Shown one piece after another: positions 50,931 through 58,427 of a DNA stretch of 64,000 nucleotides; the stretch's first letter is position 1, and every line of letters starts with the position of its first letter. A program made the translations under genes and the position numbers. The DNA comes from Myceligenerans indicum (GTDB lineage: Bacteria > Actinomycetota > Actinomycetes > Actinomycetales > Cellulomonadaceae), in assembly GCF_016742955.1 (NCBI RefSeq), contig NZ_JABBYC010000007.1, forward strand, positions 83,466 through 147,465, written 5' to 3'. The notes beneath the pieces were generated by a model that ran no database searches, was not told the origin of the DNA, and saw only the letters and a program-made list of their open reading frames with translations.

Positions 50931-50964
50931 CCTTACAACGTAAGGCTGAGCGTACGACGTAAGG
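50931..50964. promoter_or_regulatory. TetR operator, two tandem copies
   Basis: CCTTAC-AAC-GTAAGG (50931-50945) is a perfect palindrome. A second copy, GCGTACGACGTAAGG (50950-50964), matches at 12 of 15 bases and keeps the right half-site. It lies between the divergent DUF4386 and tetR starts. Confidence 0.7.
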
Positions 50965-50990
50965 TTCCTCCAGGGGAAGGGTGATTTCGG

Positions 50991-51749
50991 GTGACGATCG
51001 GCGATCCGACGACGGCGCGCTCCGCGCGCGCCCCGCTCAGCCGTGAGCGTGTTCTGGACGTGGCCGCGGGCCTGGCCGACGCCGAGGGCCTGCGAGCGGT
51101 GACGATGCGGCGGGTGGCAGGTGAGCTCGGCGTCGAGGCGATGTCGCTCTACCACCACGTGCCGGGCAAGGACGGGCTGCTCGGCGGACTGGTGGATCTC
51201 GTGGTCGCGCAGGTCTCCGACGCCGTGGCGGCCGATCCCGCCGCGCGGGGGGACGCCGGCGGGAGCGGCGACTGGCGGGTCACGGTCCGTGCGCGCTGCC
51301 TGGCGGCCCGCACGGTCATGCTGCGCCACCCCTGGGCCCCGGAGCTGATCGCCTCCCGGCCCACCATCCCGCCCGGCGCGTTCGTGCTGTTCGAGGAGGT
51401 CCTGGGAGTCATGGTGCGGGGTGGGTGCTCCTACTGGCTCGCGCACAAGGCCCTGCACGCCCTGGGCAGCATGGTCCTGGGCTTCACCCAGGAGCTGTTC
51501 AGCCCGGCCGGCGGGGACGACGGCGGCGGGCCCGGCGACGCCGAGGAGGACCTGGCCGCCATGGCCGAGGCCCTGCCCTACACGACGGCCATGGTCGCGA
51601 GCGAGATGCACGACGCCGACGACCCGACCCTGGGCTGGTGCGACAGCCAGTCCGAGTTCGAGTTCACCCTCGGTCTCCTGCTGGACGGGCTTGCCCGTGC
51701 CGACGAGCCCGGCGGGCTCCACCGGCCGGGCACGGCTCAGGGGTCGTAG
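50991..51749 (+). CDS. TetR-family regulator (TetR_C type)
   Basis: GTG 50991 follows AAGGG at loose spacing; GTG 50981 is out of frame. The 252 residues have the helix-turn-helix at about 15-65 (LSRERVLDVAAGLADAEGLRAV, TMRRVAGELGVEAMSLYHHVPGKDGLL), which is the TetR(A/B)-like pattern, and a TetR_C ligand domain to about 235. It should repress the divergent DUF4386 membrane protein gene through the CCTTAC sites. Its 3' end overlaps the next convergent gene by 13 bp. Confidence 0.92.
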   Translation: MTIGDPTTARSARAPLSRERVLDVAAGLADAEGLRAVTMRRVAGELGVEAMSLYHHVPGKDGLLGGLVDLVVAQVSDAVAADPAARGDAGGSGDWRVTVRARCLAARTVMLRHPWAPELIASRPTIPPGAFVLFEEVLGVMVRGGCSYWLAHKALHALGSMVLGFTQELFSPAGGDDGGGPGDAEEDLAAMAEALPYTTAMVASEMHDADDPTLGWCDSQSEFEFTLGLLLDGLARADEPGGLHRPGTAQGS

Positions 51750-53365
51750 AGCACGAGTTCCAGGCCGAACTCCGCCAGGATCTCCGGGAGACTGCGGATG
51801 ACGTCCCGGTCCTTCTCCTTCTCGGGCTCGAGAAGGTCCTCCCACGACACGCCGATCATGGGGTGGACGCGCCGCGCGTCGTCCCGGACCGGGCCGTGCC
51901 TCCAGCCGAGGCCGACCCGCACCGACTCCCACAGGTCGTGCTCGGCCCGGGCGAGATCGTCCAGCAGCTCGCCGGCGATCGTCGCGCCCGGGCCGCCGTT
52001 GCGTGGTGCGATGGTTCCGCCCACGCGGGCGAGGCGGTCCGGCAGGGCCAGGACCCAGCCGCGGTTCGACTCCCGCAGGTCCTCGGTGAGGTCCTCCCAC
52101 CGGCGCATCGCGGGAGCGCTCGCCCAGGCGACGCCCCGTTCGAGCTGGTTGCGCAGGTAGACGTGATGCACGGCGCGCGCGAGGCGTTCGTAGACGTCCT
52201 CGTGCACGCGGGGCTCCGGGTAGGGGGTGTGCGCCAGGAGGTCGTGCACGACGACGGTCCGCAGGCGCCCGTCCAGGTTGTCCAGCACGCGGGCACCACC
52301 GCCGTCGAGCACGCCGGCGAGACCCGCCAGCCGGTCCAGCACCAGCACGAGCGACCCGGCCGTGCCGTGCCACAGAGCCGTGTCCGCGAGTGCGGTGTGC
52401 AGCGCGGCGTCCTCGTCGTCGGGGCAGACGTAGATCCGGTCGGGCGCCGGGCCGTCCGGGATCCTGGTGACGGGCCGCAGGTCGCAGGTGTCGGTGATGG
52501 CGCCCCAGCGGCCGGCCAGCTCGTCGGCGGCCGTGGCGGCGTCGTCGGCCACGAGGAGGATCGTCAGGCGGTTCCGCACGCCGGAGACCAGCTCCCACTC
52601 CCGTGCCAGCGCGACGACGAGGGCGCGGGCCAGGTCGCCCGAGCCGATGACCGCCACCGCCGAGGCCGCCGCCAGGGACTCCGCGTCGCGCGCGGCGAGG
52701 CTCCGGGCGGCGAGCACGTCGAGCGTGAAGAAGTCGACGCCCGAGGCCGCGCACGCCAGGTGGCGCGCCTGCAGGGCGATGGCCAGCTCCGGGTCGCTCA
52801 CGTGGGCGTACAGCCGTCGCGGGCCGCGCCCGCGCGCCCGCACCGTCGCGGCGACGTCGGCGACGGCCAGGACGTTGACGCTGGGGTTGCGCGTGTCGTC
52901 GGAGCACGCGTACACGACGGCGGCTCCCCGCAGGCCGGCGTCGTCCAGGTCGTCGTGATCGGCCGCGCGCAGCACGGTGTGGCCTCCGGTCCGCAGCGCG
53001 TCGGCCACGGCCCCGGCGGCGTCCGTCTGCCCGACGACGATCGCATGGCCCTTGGTCCGGCGTTCCCGCAGGCGCCGCAGCCGTTCGGCGAACAGCGCAC
53101 GGACGGCCTCCACGATGGCCCAGACCGCCGCCGCCGGCGCGATGAAGCGCGCCAGCTGGAGCTGCCACGACAGATGGCCGCCGTCGCTCGCGGGGTCGGC
53201 GCCCAGCACGAAGAGCTGCAGGTCGTGATACAGGACGTCGAGCCAGGTGCGGTCCGGTGCGTCGGCGGTGTCGATCGCCAGGCCCCAGCCGCCGAGTGCG
53301 AGAGAGGCGGCGACCAGTCCGACGAAGCCGATCCGGGTCCAGGGCAGGCGGCGGGCGCGGGTCAC
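51737..53365 (-). CDS. Membrane-anchored double Rossmann (TrkA-N-like) protein with C-terminal RyR domain
   Basis: GTG 53365 is leaderless: TAGCGT ends 6 nt before it. Of 542 residues, about 11-30 and 72-92 are membrane helices flanking a short outside loop (YHDLQLFVLGADP, WQLQLARFIAPAAA). A first Rossmann unit starts at GHAIVVGQTDAAG (about 106) and a second at SAVAVIGSGDLARALVVAL. The last 90 residues match the prokaryotic RyR domain (DLTEDLRESNRG, LARAEHDLWESVRVGLGWRHG, HPMIGVSWEDLLEPEKEKDRDVIRSLPEIL). TrkA-N parts sense nucleotides on K+ channels. RyR domains in bacteria are suspected ligand sensors, so a nucleotide-gated membrane sensor is likely. Confidence 0.82.
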   Translation of the reverse strand: MTRARRLPWTRIGFVGLVAASLALGGWGLAIDTADAPDRTWLDVLYHDLQLFVLGADPASDGGHLSWQLQLARFIAPAAAVWAIVEAVRALFAERLRRLRERRTKGHAIVVGQTDAAGAVADALRTGGHTVLRAADHDDLDDAGLRGAAVVYACSDDTRNPSVNVLAVADVAATVRARGRGPRRLYAHVSDPELAIALQARHLACAASGVDFFTLDVLAARSLAARDAESLAAASAVAVIGSGDLARALVVALAREWELVSGVRNRLTILLVADDAATAADELAGRWGAITDTCDLRPVTRIPDGPAPDRIYVCPDDEDAALHTALADTALWHGTAGSLVLVLDRLAGLAGVLDGGGARVLDNLDGRLRTVVVHDLLAHTPYPEPRVHEDVYERLARAVHHVYLRNQLERGVAWASAPAMRRWEDLTEDLRESNRGWVLALPDRLARVGGTIAPRNGGPGATIAGELLDDLARAEHDLWESVRVGLGWRHGPVRDDARRVHPMIGVSWEDLLEPEKEKDRDVIRSLPEILAEFGLELVLYDP

Positions 53366-53412
53366 GGAGGCACGCTACCCCAATGTCCCGGTATGTCGGG
53401 GCAGACCGGTGG

Positions 53413-54534
53413 CTATCGGCCGGACAGCCGGCCCGACCCGTGGGCCGTACGCAGGTAGGCCGCGACCCGGGTCAGATCCGCGAGCCTGCCCAGGTGGCCG
53501 AGCTTGGCCGGGTTGACCACGCCGTGACAGGCAACGATCCGGCCGGTGCCGTCCGGTTCGATGCCGACCTCGAAGGACAGCGTCCCGAGCACGCCGCCGC
53601 CCAGGCTGTCGCCGGCCACGATGACCAGGCCGGGAGCGCCGTTGACGTCCGCGGGCTCGTAGCGCGCCATGCCGCCTCCGGCACGCCGGGCGAAGCCTGC
53701 CAGGGCCCGCGCGACGCGAGCGCGCCCGGCCATCGGCTTCTGGATGGCGAAGCCGGGCGGGACGTTCCCGCCGCCGTCGCCGGTGAAGACGACGTCGTCG
53801 GCGAGAATGCCGACGAACGCCTCGACCTGGCCGTCCTCGACCGCCGCGAGGAAGCGGCCCACGAGCCGGGTCGCCTCGGCCCGGTCCTTGCCGGCCGGTG
53901 CGCGCCCCACGGACTGCGCCCGTCTCGCCGCGATCCGGCGCCTCGCCCGCGAGGCGAGCTGACGGGCCGAGACGGCCGACGTGCCGATGATCTCGGCGGC
54001 CTCGCCGTGCGGGTAGCCCAGCACGTCGTGCAGCAGGAAGGCGGCACGCTCGGTGGGCGTGAGCGTCTCCAGGACCACGAGGAAGGCGGTGGACAGGTCG
54101 TCGGCGAGCTCGGCGTGCGCGGCGGCCTCGGGCGGGGGAGCGGCGTGCGCGACCACGGGTGTCTCGTGGCCGGGCCACGACGACGCCCCCGACACGAGCG
54201 GTTCGGGCAGCCAGTCACCCACGTACGTCTCGCGCCGGGCACGCGCCGAGCGCAGCACGTTGATCGACAGCCGGGTGGTGATCGTGGTGACGAACGCGTC
54301 GGGGTTGCGGACCCCTCCGGGTTCGGCAGCCTGCCGAACCACCTTCAGCAGCGCCTCCTGCACCACGTCCTCGGCCTCGGCCACACTCCCGAGCATGCGG
54401 TACGCCACGGCGAACGACAGCGGCCGGAGCCGGGAGAGGGCGTCGTCGTCGACCACGGCGCCCCCGGACGCCGCGCCGGGCGAACTCGGGCCGCTGGTCG
54501 CCGAGCCGCTGGTCGTGGCCGCGTCATTGCTCAT
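53413..54534 (-). CDS. ECF41-type RNA polymerase sigma factor with SnoaL-like C-terminal domain
   Basis: ATG 54534 gives 373 residues. A Ser/Thr/Ala-rich N terminus of about 28 residues precedes sigma2 (about 33-98, LSFAVAYRMLGSVAEAEDVVQEALLKV). The linker motif YVGDWLPEP (104-112) marks the ECF41 group. Sigma4 follows (about 150-200, LTPTERAAFLLHDVLGYPHGEAAEIIGTS). The SnoaL-like domain (about 212-360) has the regulatory signature GDGGGNVPPGF. In ECF41 the C-terminal domain controls activity in place of an anti-sigma factor. The usual adjacent COE-type target gene (carboxymuconolactone decarboxylase, oxidoreductase or epimerase) is absent here. Confidence 0.93.
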   Translation of the reverse strand: MSNDAATTSGSATSGPSSPGAASGGAVVDDDALSRLRPLSFAVAYRMLGSVAEAEDVVQEALLKVVRQAAEPGGVRNPDAFVTTITTRLSINVLRSARARRETYVGDWLPEPLVSGASSWPGHETPVVAHAAPPPEAAAHAELADDLSTAFLVVLETLTPTERAAFLLHDVLGYPHGEAAEIIGTSAVSARQLASRARRRIAARRAQSVGRAPAGKDRAEATRLVGRFLAAVEDGQVEAFVGILADDVVFTGDGGGNVPPGFAIQKPMAGRARVARALAGFARRAGGGMARYEPADVNGAPGLVIVAGDSLGGGVLGTLSFEVGIEPDGTGRIVACHGVVNPAKLGHLGRLADLTRVAAYLRTAHGSGRLSGR

Positions 54535-54590
54535 GGGGTCATCCTCTCGCCGCCCGGCGATCCGGGGTACGCAAATCTTCCTGCCCCCTG

Positions 54591-54620
54591 GACGACAGGA
54601 CGGCGGGACGGGATGTGACA
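54591..54620 (-). promoter_or_regulatory. Candidate ECF41 promoter of the sigma factor gene
   Basis: On the minus strand TGTCACA (54620-54614) is followed by CGTC at 54602-54599 or 54594-54591, the -35 and -10 words of ECF41 promoters. The second gives a 19-nt spacer, slightly long. It lies 57-86 bp before the sigma gene start and suggests autoregulation. Confidence 0.5.
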
Positions 54621-54730
54621 GGGGACCCGGCGGCGGGCGGGAGGCGGCACGGCGAGGTGATCGGCGGCTGATGCGGGCCGGGCCGGAAAAGGACTCGTTC
54701 GGGCCATCGCGTCCGGTTAGCGTCGCGGGC

Positions 54731-55108
54731 ATGGTTCCTGAGGAGTGGATTCCGCACCGGCGCGACGACGGTGAACTGGTCGGCTGGATCCGGCCAGCGG
54801 GTGAGGACTGGGTCGCCGTGTCGCTGCTGGGACGCGACGTGTCGGGCGCGGTCGGCTGGCTGGAGGCGGAGGAGGCGCTCGAAGAACTCGGGCTGCGCTG
54901 GCTCGCCGGGGTCTGGACCCTGGACCGGCCCGGCGGCGACCCGCTGCGGGTGAAGATCGTGGACGTGCGCCCCGGGTGCGTCGTGGTGCAGACGGACGAC
55001 TTCGGGGCGGTGGACGCCGTCGTCGAACGCATCGTGCTCGGCTGGCCGGCGCCCCCCGCGCTGCGTCCCCGGCGCCCGGACGACCCGGTCGTGTTCGGCG
55101 CGGCGTGA
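54731..55108 (+). CDS. Hypothetical 125-residue protein
   Basis: ATG 54731 is leaderless: TAGCGT ends 7 nt before it. The protein begins VPEEWIPHRRDDGELVGWIRP and continues as a compact beta-rich domain (DWVAVSLLGRDVSGAV; LRVKIVDVRPGCVVVQTDD) with a loose basic tail. I know conserved actinobacterial small proteins of this look, but no function. It is divergent from the ECF41 sigma gene and faces no clear operon partner. Confidence 0.7.
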   Translation: MVPEEWIPHRRDDGELVGWIRPAGEDWVAVSLLGRDVSGAVGWLEAEEALEELGLRWLAGVWTLDRPGGDPLRVKIVDVRPGCVVVQTDDFGAVDAVVERIVLGWPAPPALRPRRPDDPVVFGAA

Positions 55109-55218
55109 GCCCCGCCGGGCGGTGACGAAGCCGCGTGAGGGCATGGCGTGAGGGCGTGGCGTGAGGGCGCGGCGGACCGGCACGCGCCCGTGCGGGAACG
55201 GTGCGGGACGTGTGCGGG

Positions 55219-55734
55219 TCAGCGGCGCCTGCGCAGCAGCAGGCCCCGCAGCAGCAGCGCCTGACCCGCGTGCTGGGCGTCGTCGTTGACGACACTGATC
55301 AGGCGCACGCCGAGCGAGACCGGGGGATCCCAGGACGTGTCCACGATCCGGTCGAGATCGGCGTCCCGGAGCCTGGAGACGTACCCGATCGTGCGCGCGT
55401 GGACGGCGTCGTGGTAGCCGGTGAGCAGGTGAGGCGACGCGACGCGGACCGCCGCGACCTCGTCGGTGCGGTGCCCGTAGCCCGTGTCCTCGACCCGGAG
55501 CGGCAGGTCGAAGCGGTCCGCCCACCCGCTGTGGGACCAGACCTGTCCGGCGCCGGCGACGTCGGACACGTGGTCGTCCTGGATCCGCGTGAGGTGCCAG
55601 ACGAGCCAGGCGACCGAGTTGGCCTCGGCGTCCGCCCTCCATACGAGCTCGTCGGCGGTCAGTCCCCGGACCGCGGCGTGCACCTCCTGGCGGATCCGGC
55701 CGAACGCGTCCACGAGCAGGTCCGCGACGTGCAT
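55219..55734 (-). CDS. DinB-like DUF664 protein (mycothiol transferase type)
   Basis: I chose ATG 55734 because the conserved domain begins just after it (MHVADLLVDAFGRI); 171 residues. DUF664 blocks are LTADELVWRADAEANSVAWLVWHLTRIQDDHV, EVAAVRVASPHLLTGYHDAVHA and SVVNDDAQHAGQALLLRGLL, with three histidines placed as the metal ligands of the DinB four-helix fold. Such proteins are thiol-dependent transferases in mycothiol-producing bacteria. A substrate cannot be named. Downstream bases 55133-55171 hold three 13-bp repeats of GCGTGAGGGC type. Confidence 0.88.
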   Translation of the reverse strand: MHVADLLVDAFGRIRQEVHAAVRGLTADELVWRADAEANSVAWLVWHLTRIQDDHVSDVAGAGQVWSHSGWADRFDLPLRVEDTGYGHRTDEVAAVRVASPHLLTGYHDAVHARTIGYVSRLRDADLDRIVDTSWDPPVSLGVRLISVVNDDAQHAGQALLLRGLLLRRRR

Positions 55735-55816
55735 GTCTATCGTCCTCTCCGATTCCGGACACGGGTCCGGGGGTTGTGCGACGGGGTGTCCCCGCGAACA
55801 CCGGTGGCGCGTCCTC

Positions 55817-55858
55817 CCGCGGGGGACACAGTGCCGTCCGCGGGGGACACAGTGCCGT
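55817..55858. repeat. Perfect 21-bp tandem duplication in a divergent promoter
   Basis: CCGCGGGGGACACAGTGCCGT occurs twice without mismatch, at 55817-55837 and 55838-55858. The inner word GGGGACAC also appears inverted near 55783. It sits between the DUF664 and methyltransferase genes and may be a duplicated regulator site. Confidence 0.85.
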
Positions 55859-55924
55859 CGGCAACGATGCCACGCCGGAAAAGGACGGGCGTCCTGACCC
55901 GCCCGCCTTCTAGGGTCGGATGTC

Positions 55925-56734
55925 GTGGACAACGACGTCGAGCCCGAAGACCTGCCCCGCGACGACCCTGCCGACGGCCTCTTCGGCGAGTCCGTCGCGT
56001 CCGACTACGACTCCGACGACGGCACCGAGTTCGACCCGGCCGTGATCGCCCGGACGGCCGGCGTGCTCCACTCGCTGGCGGACGGGGCCCCGGCCCTCGA
56101 GCTCGCGATCGGCACCGGCCGGATCGCGTCCCCGCTCGCCGCGCGCGGCACCCCGGTGCACGGCATCGAGCTGAGCCGTGCCATGGCGCGGCGGATCGAG
56201 GACAAGCCCGGCGCGGGGAGCATCCACGTCACGATCGGCGACATGACCACCGCCCGGTCCGACGGCGACGTCGCGCCCGGCGAGTTCGGCCTCGTCTACC
56301 TCGTCTTCAACACGATCAGCAACGTCACCACCCAGGACGGCCAGGTCGAGGTGTTCCGCAACGCCGCCGCGCACCTGCGTCCGGGAGGGCGGTTCCTGGT
56401 CGAGGTGGGAGTGCCCGGCCTGCGGATGCTGCCGCCCGGGCAGGACAGTGTCCCCTTCGCGGTCGACACCGCGGGCGACGGCCTGACCTCGGGGTACGTG
56501 GGGTTCGACCAGTACGACGTCGTCACACAGCGCTTCCGGTCCGTTCACGTGCGCGTGTCCGGCCACGGCGGCGGGCGCGTCAACGCCGTCCCGTTCCGCT
56601 ACGCCTGGCCGGCCGAGCTGGACCTGATGGCGCGCATCGCCGGGATGCGGCTGGTCGAGCGTTGGGCGGACTGGGACCGGTCCCCGTTCACGGCCGACAG
56701 CCGCAAGCACGTCTCGGTCTGGCGCAAGGACTGA
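55925..56734 (+). CDS. SAM-dependent methyltransferase, class I
   Basis: GTG 55925 is leaderless: TAGGGT ends 8 nt before it. The 269 residues have the Rossmann methyltransferase core: motif I ALELAIGTGRIASPLAARG (about 59-77), acidic loop after HGIELS, GDMTT, then GLVYLVFNTISNVTTQDGQV and LRPGGRFLVEVGVPGL. The acidic N-terminal 35 residues look disordered. The closest look is that of small-molecule methyltransferases; the acceptor is unknown. Confidence 0.9.
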   Translation: MDNDVEPEDLPRDDPADGLFGESVASDYDSDDGTEFDPAVIARTAGVLHSLADGAPALELAIGTGRIASPLAARGTPVHGIELSRAMARRIEDKPGAGSIHVTIGDMTTARSDGDVAPGEFGLVYLVFNTISNVTTQDGQVEVFRNAAAHLRPGGRFLVEVGVPGLRMLPPGQDSVPFAVDTAGDGLTSGYVGFDQYDVVTQRFRSVHVRVSGHGGGRVNAVPFRYAWPAELDLMARIAGMRLVERWADWDRSPFTADSRKHVSVWRKD

Positions 56735-56753
56735 CGGTCCGGCACGAGGGCCG

Positions 56754-56771
56754 ACGGCGGGCTGCCGCCGT
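56754..56771 (+). terminator. Hairpin after the methyltransferase gene
   Basis: ACGGCGG-GCTG-CCGCCGT, a perfect 7-bp stem with a four-base loop, 20 bases after the stop. Confidence 0.6.
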
Positions 56772-56841
56772 GGGGCGCGGACCCTCGGGCCGCTCCCGCG
56801 GTGAGGCGCAATCCGCCCGCTTGCGGGGACATAGGGAGGGT

Positions 56842-57378
56842 ATGAGAAGCCACCGTGACGTCATTGCCGGTCTCGCCGTACTCGTGCCGGTCGCCCTGGT
56901 CGCCGCGTGCGCCGGCGAGGTCCGGACCGGCCCGCCGCCCGCGGCCGAACCGGCACCCACCACGACGACCGTCCACCATCCTGTCGATCGCTCGACCGCG
57001 CCGTCGCCGTTCATCGTCTCGTACGACGGTCATGCGCTGGAGCTCGGCCCCCATACGTACTGCAACGCGACCGAGTGCGTGGACGGGGTCGACCTGGAAC
57101 CGGAGCCGATCGGCTCACCCGGCGAGATCCGCGTCGAGGTCACCGAGCGGGGTCTCGCCGAGCTCGACGTGCAGGCCACGGACGACGTGTTGCCGGACGG
57201 CACGATGAAGGAGGACGCGGACTGGTCGCGGCTGCCGGCTCAGCCGCAGGGCGGCGGCGTCTGGCTCGTCCGCCCCGACGCGCCTGCCGGTGACTACCTG
57301 GTGTCGCTGTCGGCCCGCGGCGACAGCGGGGACATGGTCGCCGACCTGCGGTGGGAGATCGTGGACGCCGCCGGGTAG
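56842..57378 (+). CDS. Putative lipoprotein
   Basis: ATG 56842 follows AGGGAGGG; 178 residues. Signal peptide: RSHRD, then hydrophobic VIAGLAVLVPVALVA, with lipobox LVAAC and lipid-modified C23. A Pro/Thr-rich linker (about 30-52) precedes a beta-rich domain with paired cysteines in YCNATECVDG. The ending resembles an immunoglobulin-like fold (APAGDYLVSLSARGDSGDMVADLRWEI). It is probably anchored outside the cell membrane. Function is unknown. Confidence 0.85.
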   Translation: MRSHRDVIAGLAVLVPVALVAACAGEVRTGPPPAAEPAPTTTTVHHPVDRSTAPSPFIVSYDGHALELGPHTYCNATECVDGVDLEPEPIGSPGEIRVEVTERGLAELDVQATDDVLPDGTMKEDADWSRLPAQPQGGGVWLVRPDAPAGDYLVSLSARGDSGDMVADLRWEIVDAAG

Positions 57379-57414
57379 GCGGCAGCGCCCGATCCGTGCC
57401 GGGCCTGTGCCGGG

Positions 57415-58356
57415 TCAGCGAGCCGCCGCGGTGCTCGGCGCGGGCTCGCTGATCGCGGGGCCGGTCGCGGGCGGGACCGGCCTGCGGCGGGTTCGCGAGC
57501 CCCACAGGACTCCGATGATGACCAGCGCCGCCCCCACCAGCTGCGGGATGCCGAGCCGCTCGCCCAGCAGCACCGCGGACGCGCTCAGTCCCACCACGGG
57601 CACGAGCATGGAGAACGGCGCCACCATGCCCGCCGGATGCCGGGCCATGAGCCACGTCCAGATCCCCGATCCGGCCAGGGTCCCGATCAGCACCGTGTAG
57701 GCGAGTCCGGCCAGGGCCGGCAGGAGTTCGGGCCCCGGTGTGAAGGACCGTGCGATCGCGTCCGGGCCCTCCACGGCCAGGGACAGGAGCGCCATGGGAA
57801 CGGGCGGAACCACGGACATCCACAGTGTGACGTGCAGGGGGTTGGGCCGCTGCGTGGCCCCGGACATGGCGCGCGCGTTGGACACGTTGCCGATCGCCCA
57901 GCCGAATCCGGCGGCGAGCACCAGGAGGAACGGGGCGAACGCGGCGGCCTGCGCCTGCTGCCAGCCGACGACGGCGAGACCTGACGTGGCCACGCCCAGC
58001 CCGGCGAGCTGGCGCGCCGAGACGCGCTCGCGGAACACCGTGGCACCGAGCAGCACCGTGAACGGCGCCGACGACTGCAGCACGAGCGAGGCCAGGCCGG
58101 TGGGGAAACCGGCCGCCATGCCCCAGTACAGGAACAGGAACTGCAGCGTGCCGAACCCGAGGCCGTAGCCGAACAGCCACCGGGCCGGCACCTGCGGCCG
58201 GGGGACCAGCAGGAGCGTGGGCACCGCGACGATCGCGAAGCGAAGTGCGACCAGCATGAAGGGCGGGAACTGGGCGAGGGAGGCGTTGATCGCGATGAAG
58301 TTGAGACCCCACATGAGGGCGACCGAGAAGGCCAGGAGGCGGTGCGTGAGCGGCAT
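57415..58356 (-). CDS. EamA/DMT-family exporter
   Basis: ATG 58356 gives 313 residues; an in-frame TTG at 58392 would add 12. Ten membrane helices with two EamA repeats are visible: MWGLNFIAINASLAQFPPFMLVALRFA in the first and IWTWLMARHPAGMVAPFSMLVPVVGLSASAVLLGE in the second. The second resembles the O-acetylserine/cysteine exporter branch (YdeD/EamA). It probably exports amino acids or related metabolites. It is divergent from a LysR gene, the expected regulator. Confidence 0.88.
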   Translation of the reverse strand: MPLTHRLLAFSVALMWGLNFIAINASLAQFPPFMLVALRFAIVAVPTLLLVPRPQVPARWLFGYGLGFGTLQFLFLYWGMAAGFPTGLASLVLQSSAPFTVLLGATVFRERVSARQLAGLGVATSGLAVVGWQQAQAAAFAPFLLVLAAGFGWAIGNVSNARAMSGATQRPNPLHVTLWMSVVPPVPMALLSLAVEGPDAIARSFTPGPELLPALAGLAYTVLIGTLAGSGIWTWLMARHPAGMVAPFSMLVPVVGLSASAVLLGERLGIPQLVGAALVIIGVLWGSRTRRRPVPPATGPAISEPAPSTAAAR

Positions 58357-58382
58357 GTTCCAGAGTCTGCGAGCAATTGCTC

Positions 58383-58420
58383 TGTAGGACAAGTGAAATC
58401 TCCTACATCTCTCTGTAGGC
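58383..58420. promoter_or_regulatory. Repeated TGTAGGA elements between EamA and LysR genes
   Basis: TGTAGGA (58383-58389) and TCCTACA (58401-58407) form an inverted repeat with 11-bp spacer; a third word TGTAGGC is at 58414-58420. The third overlaps TAGGCT, the probable -10 of the leaderless LysR gene, so a repressor binding the array would block its own promoter. Confidence 0.5.
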
Positions 58421-58427
58421 TGCCTTC

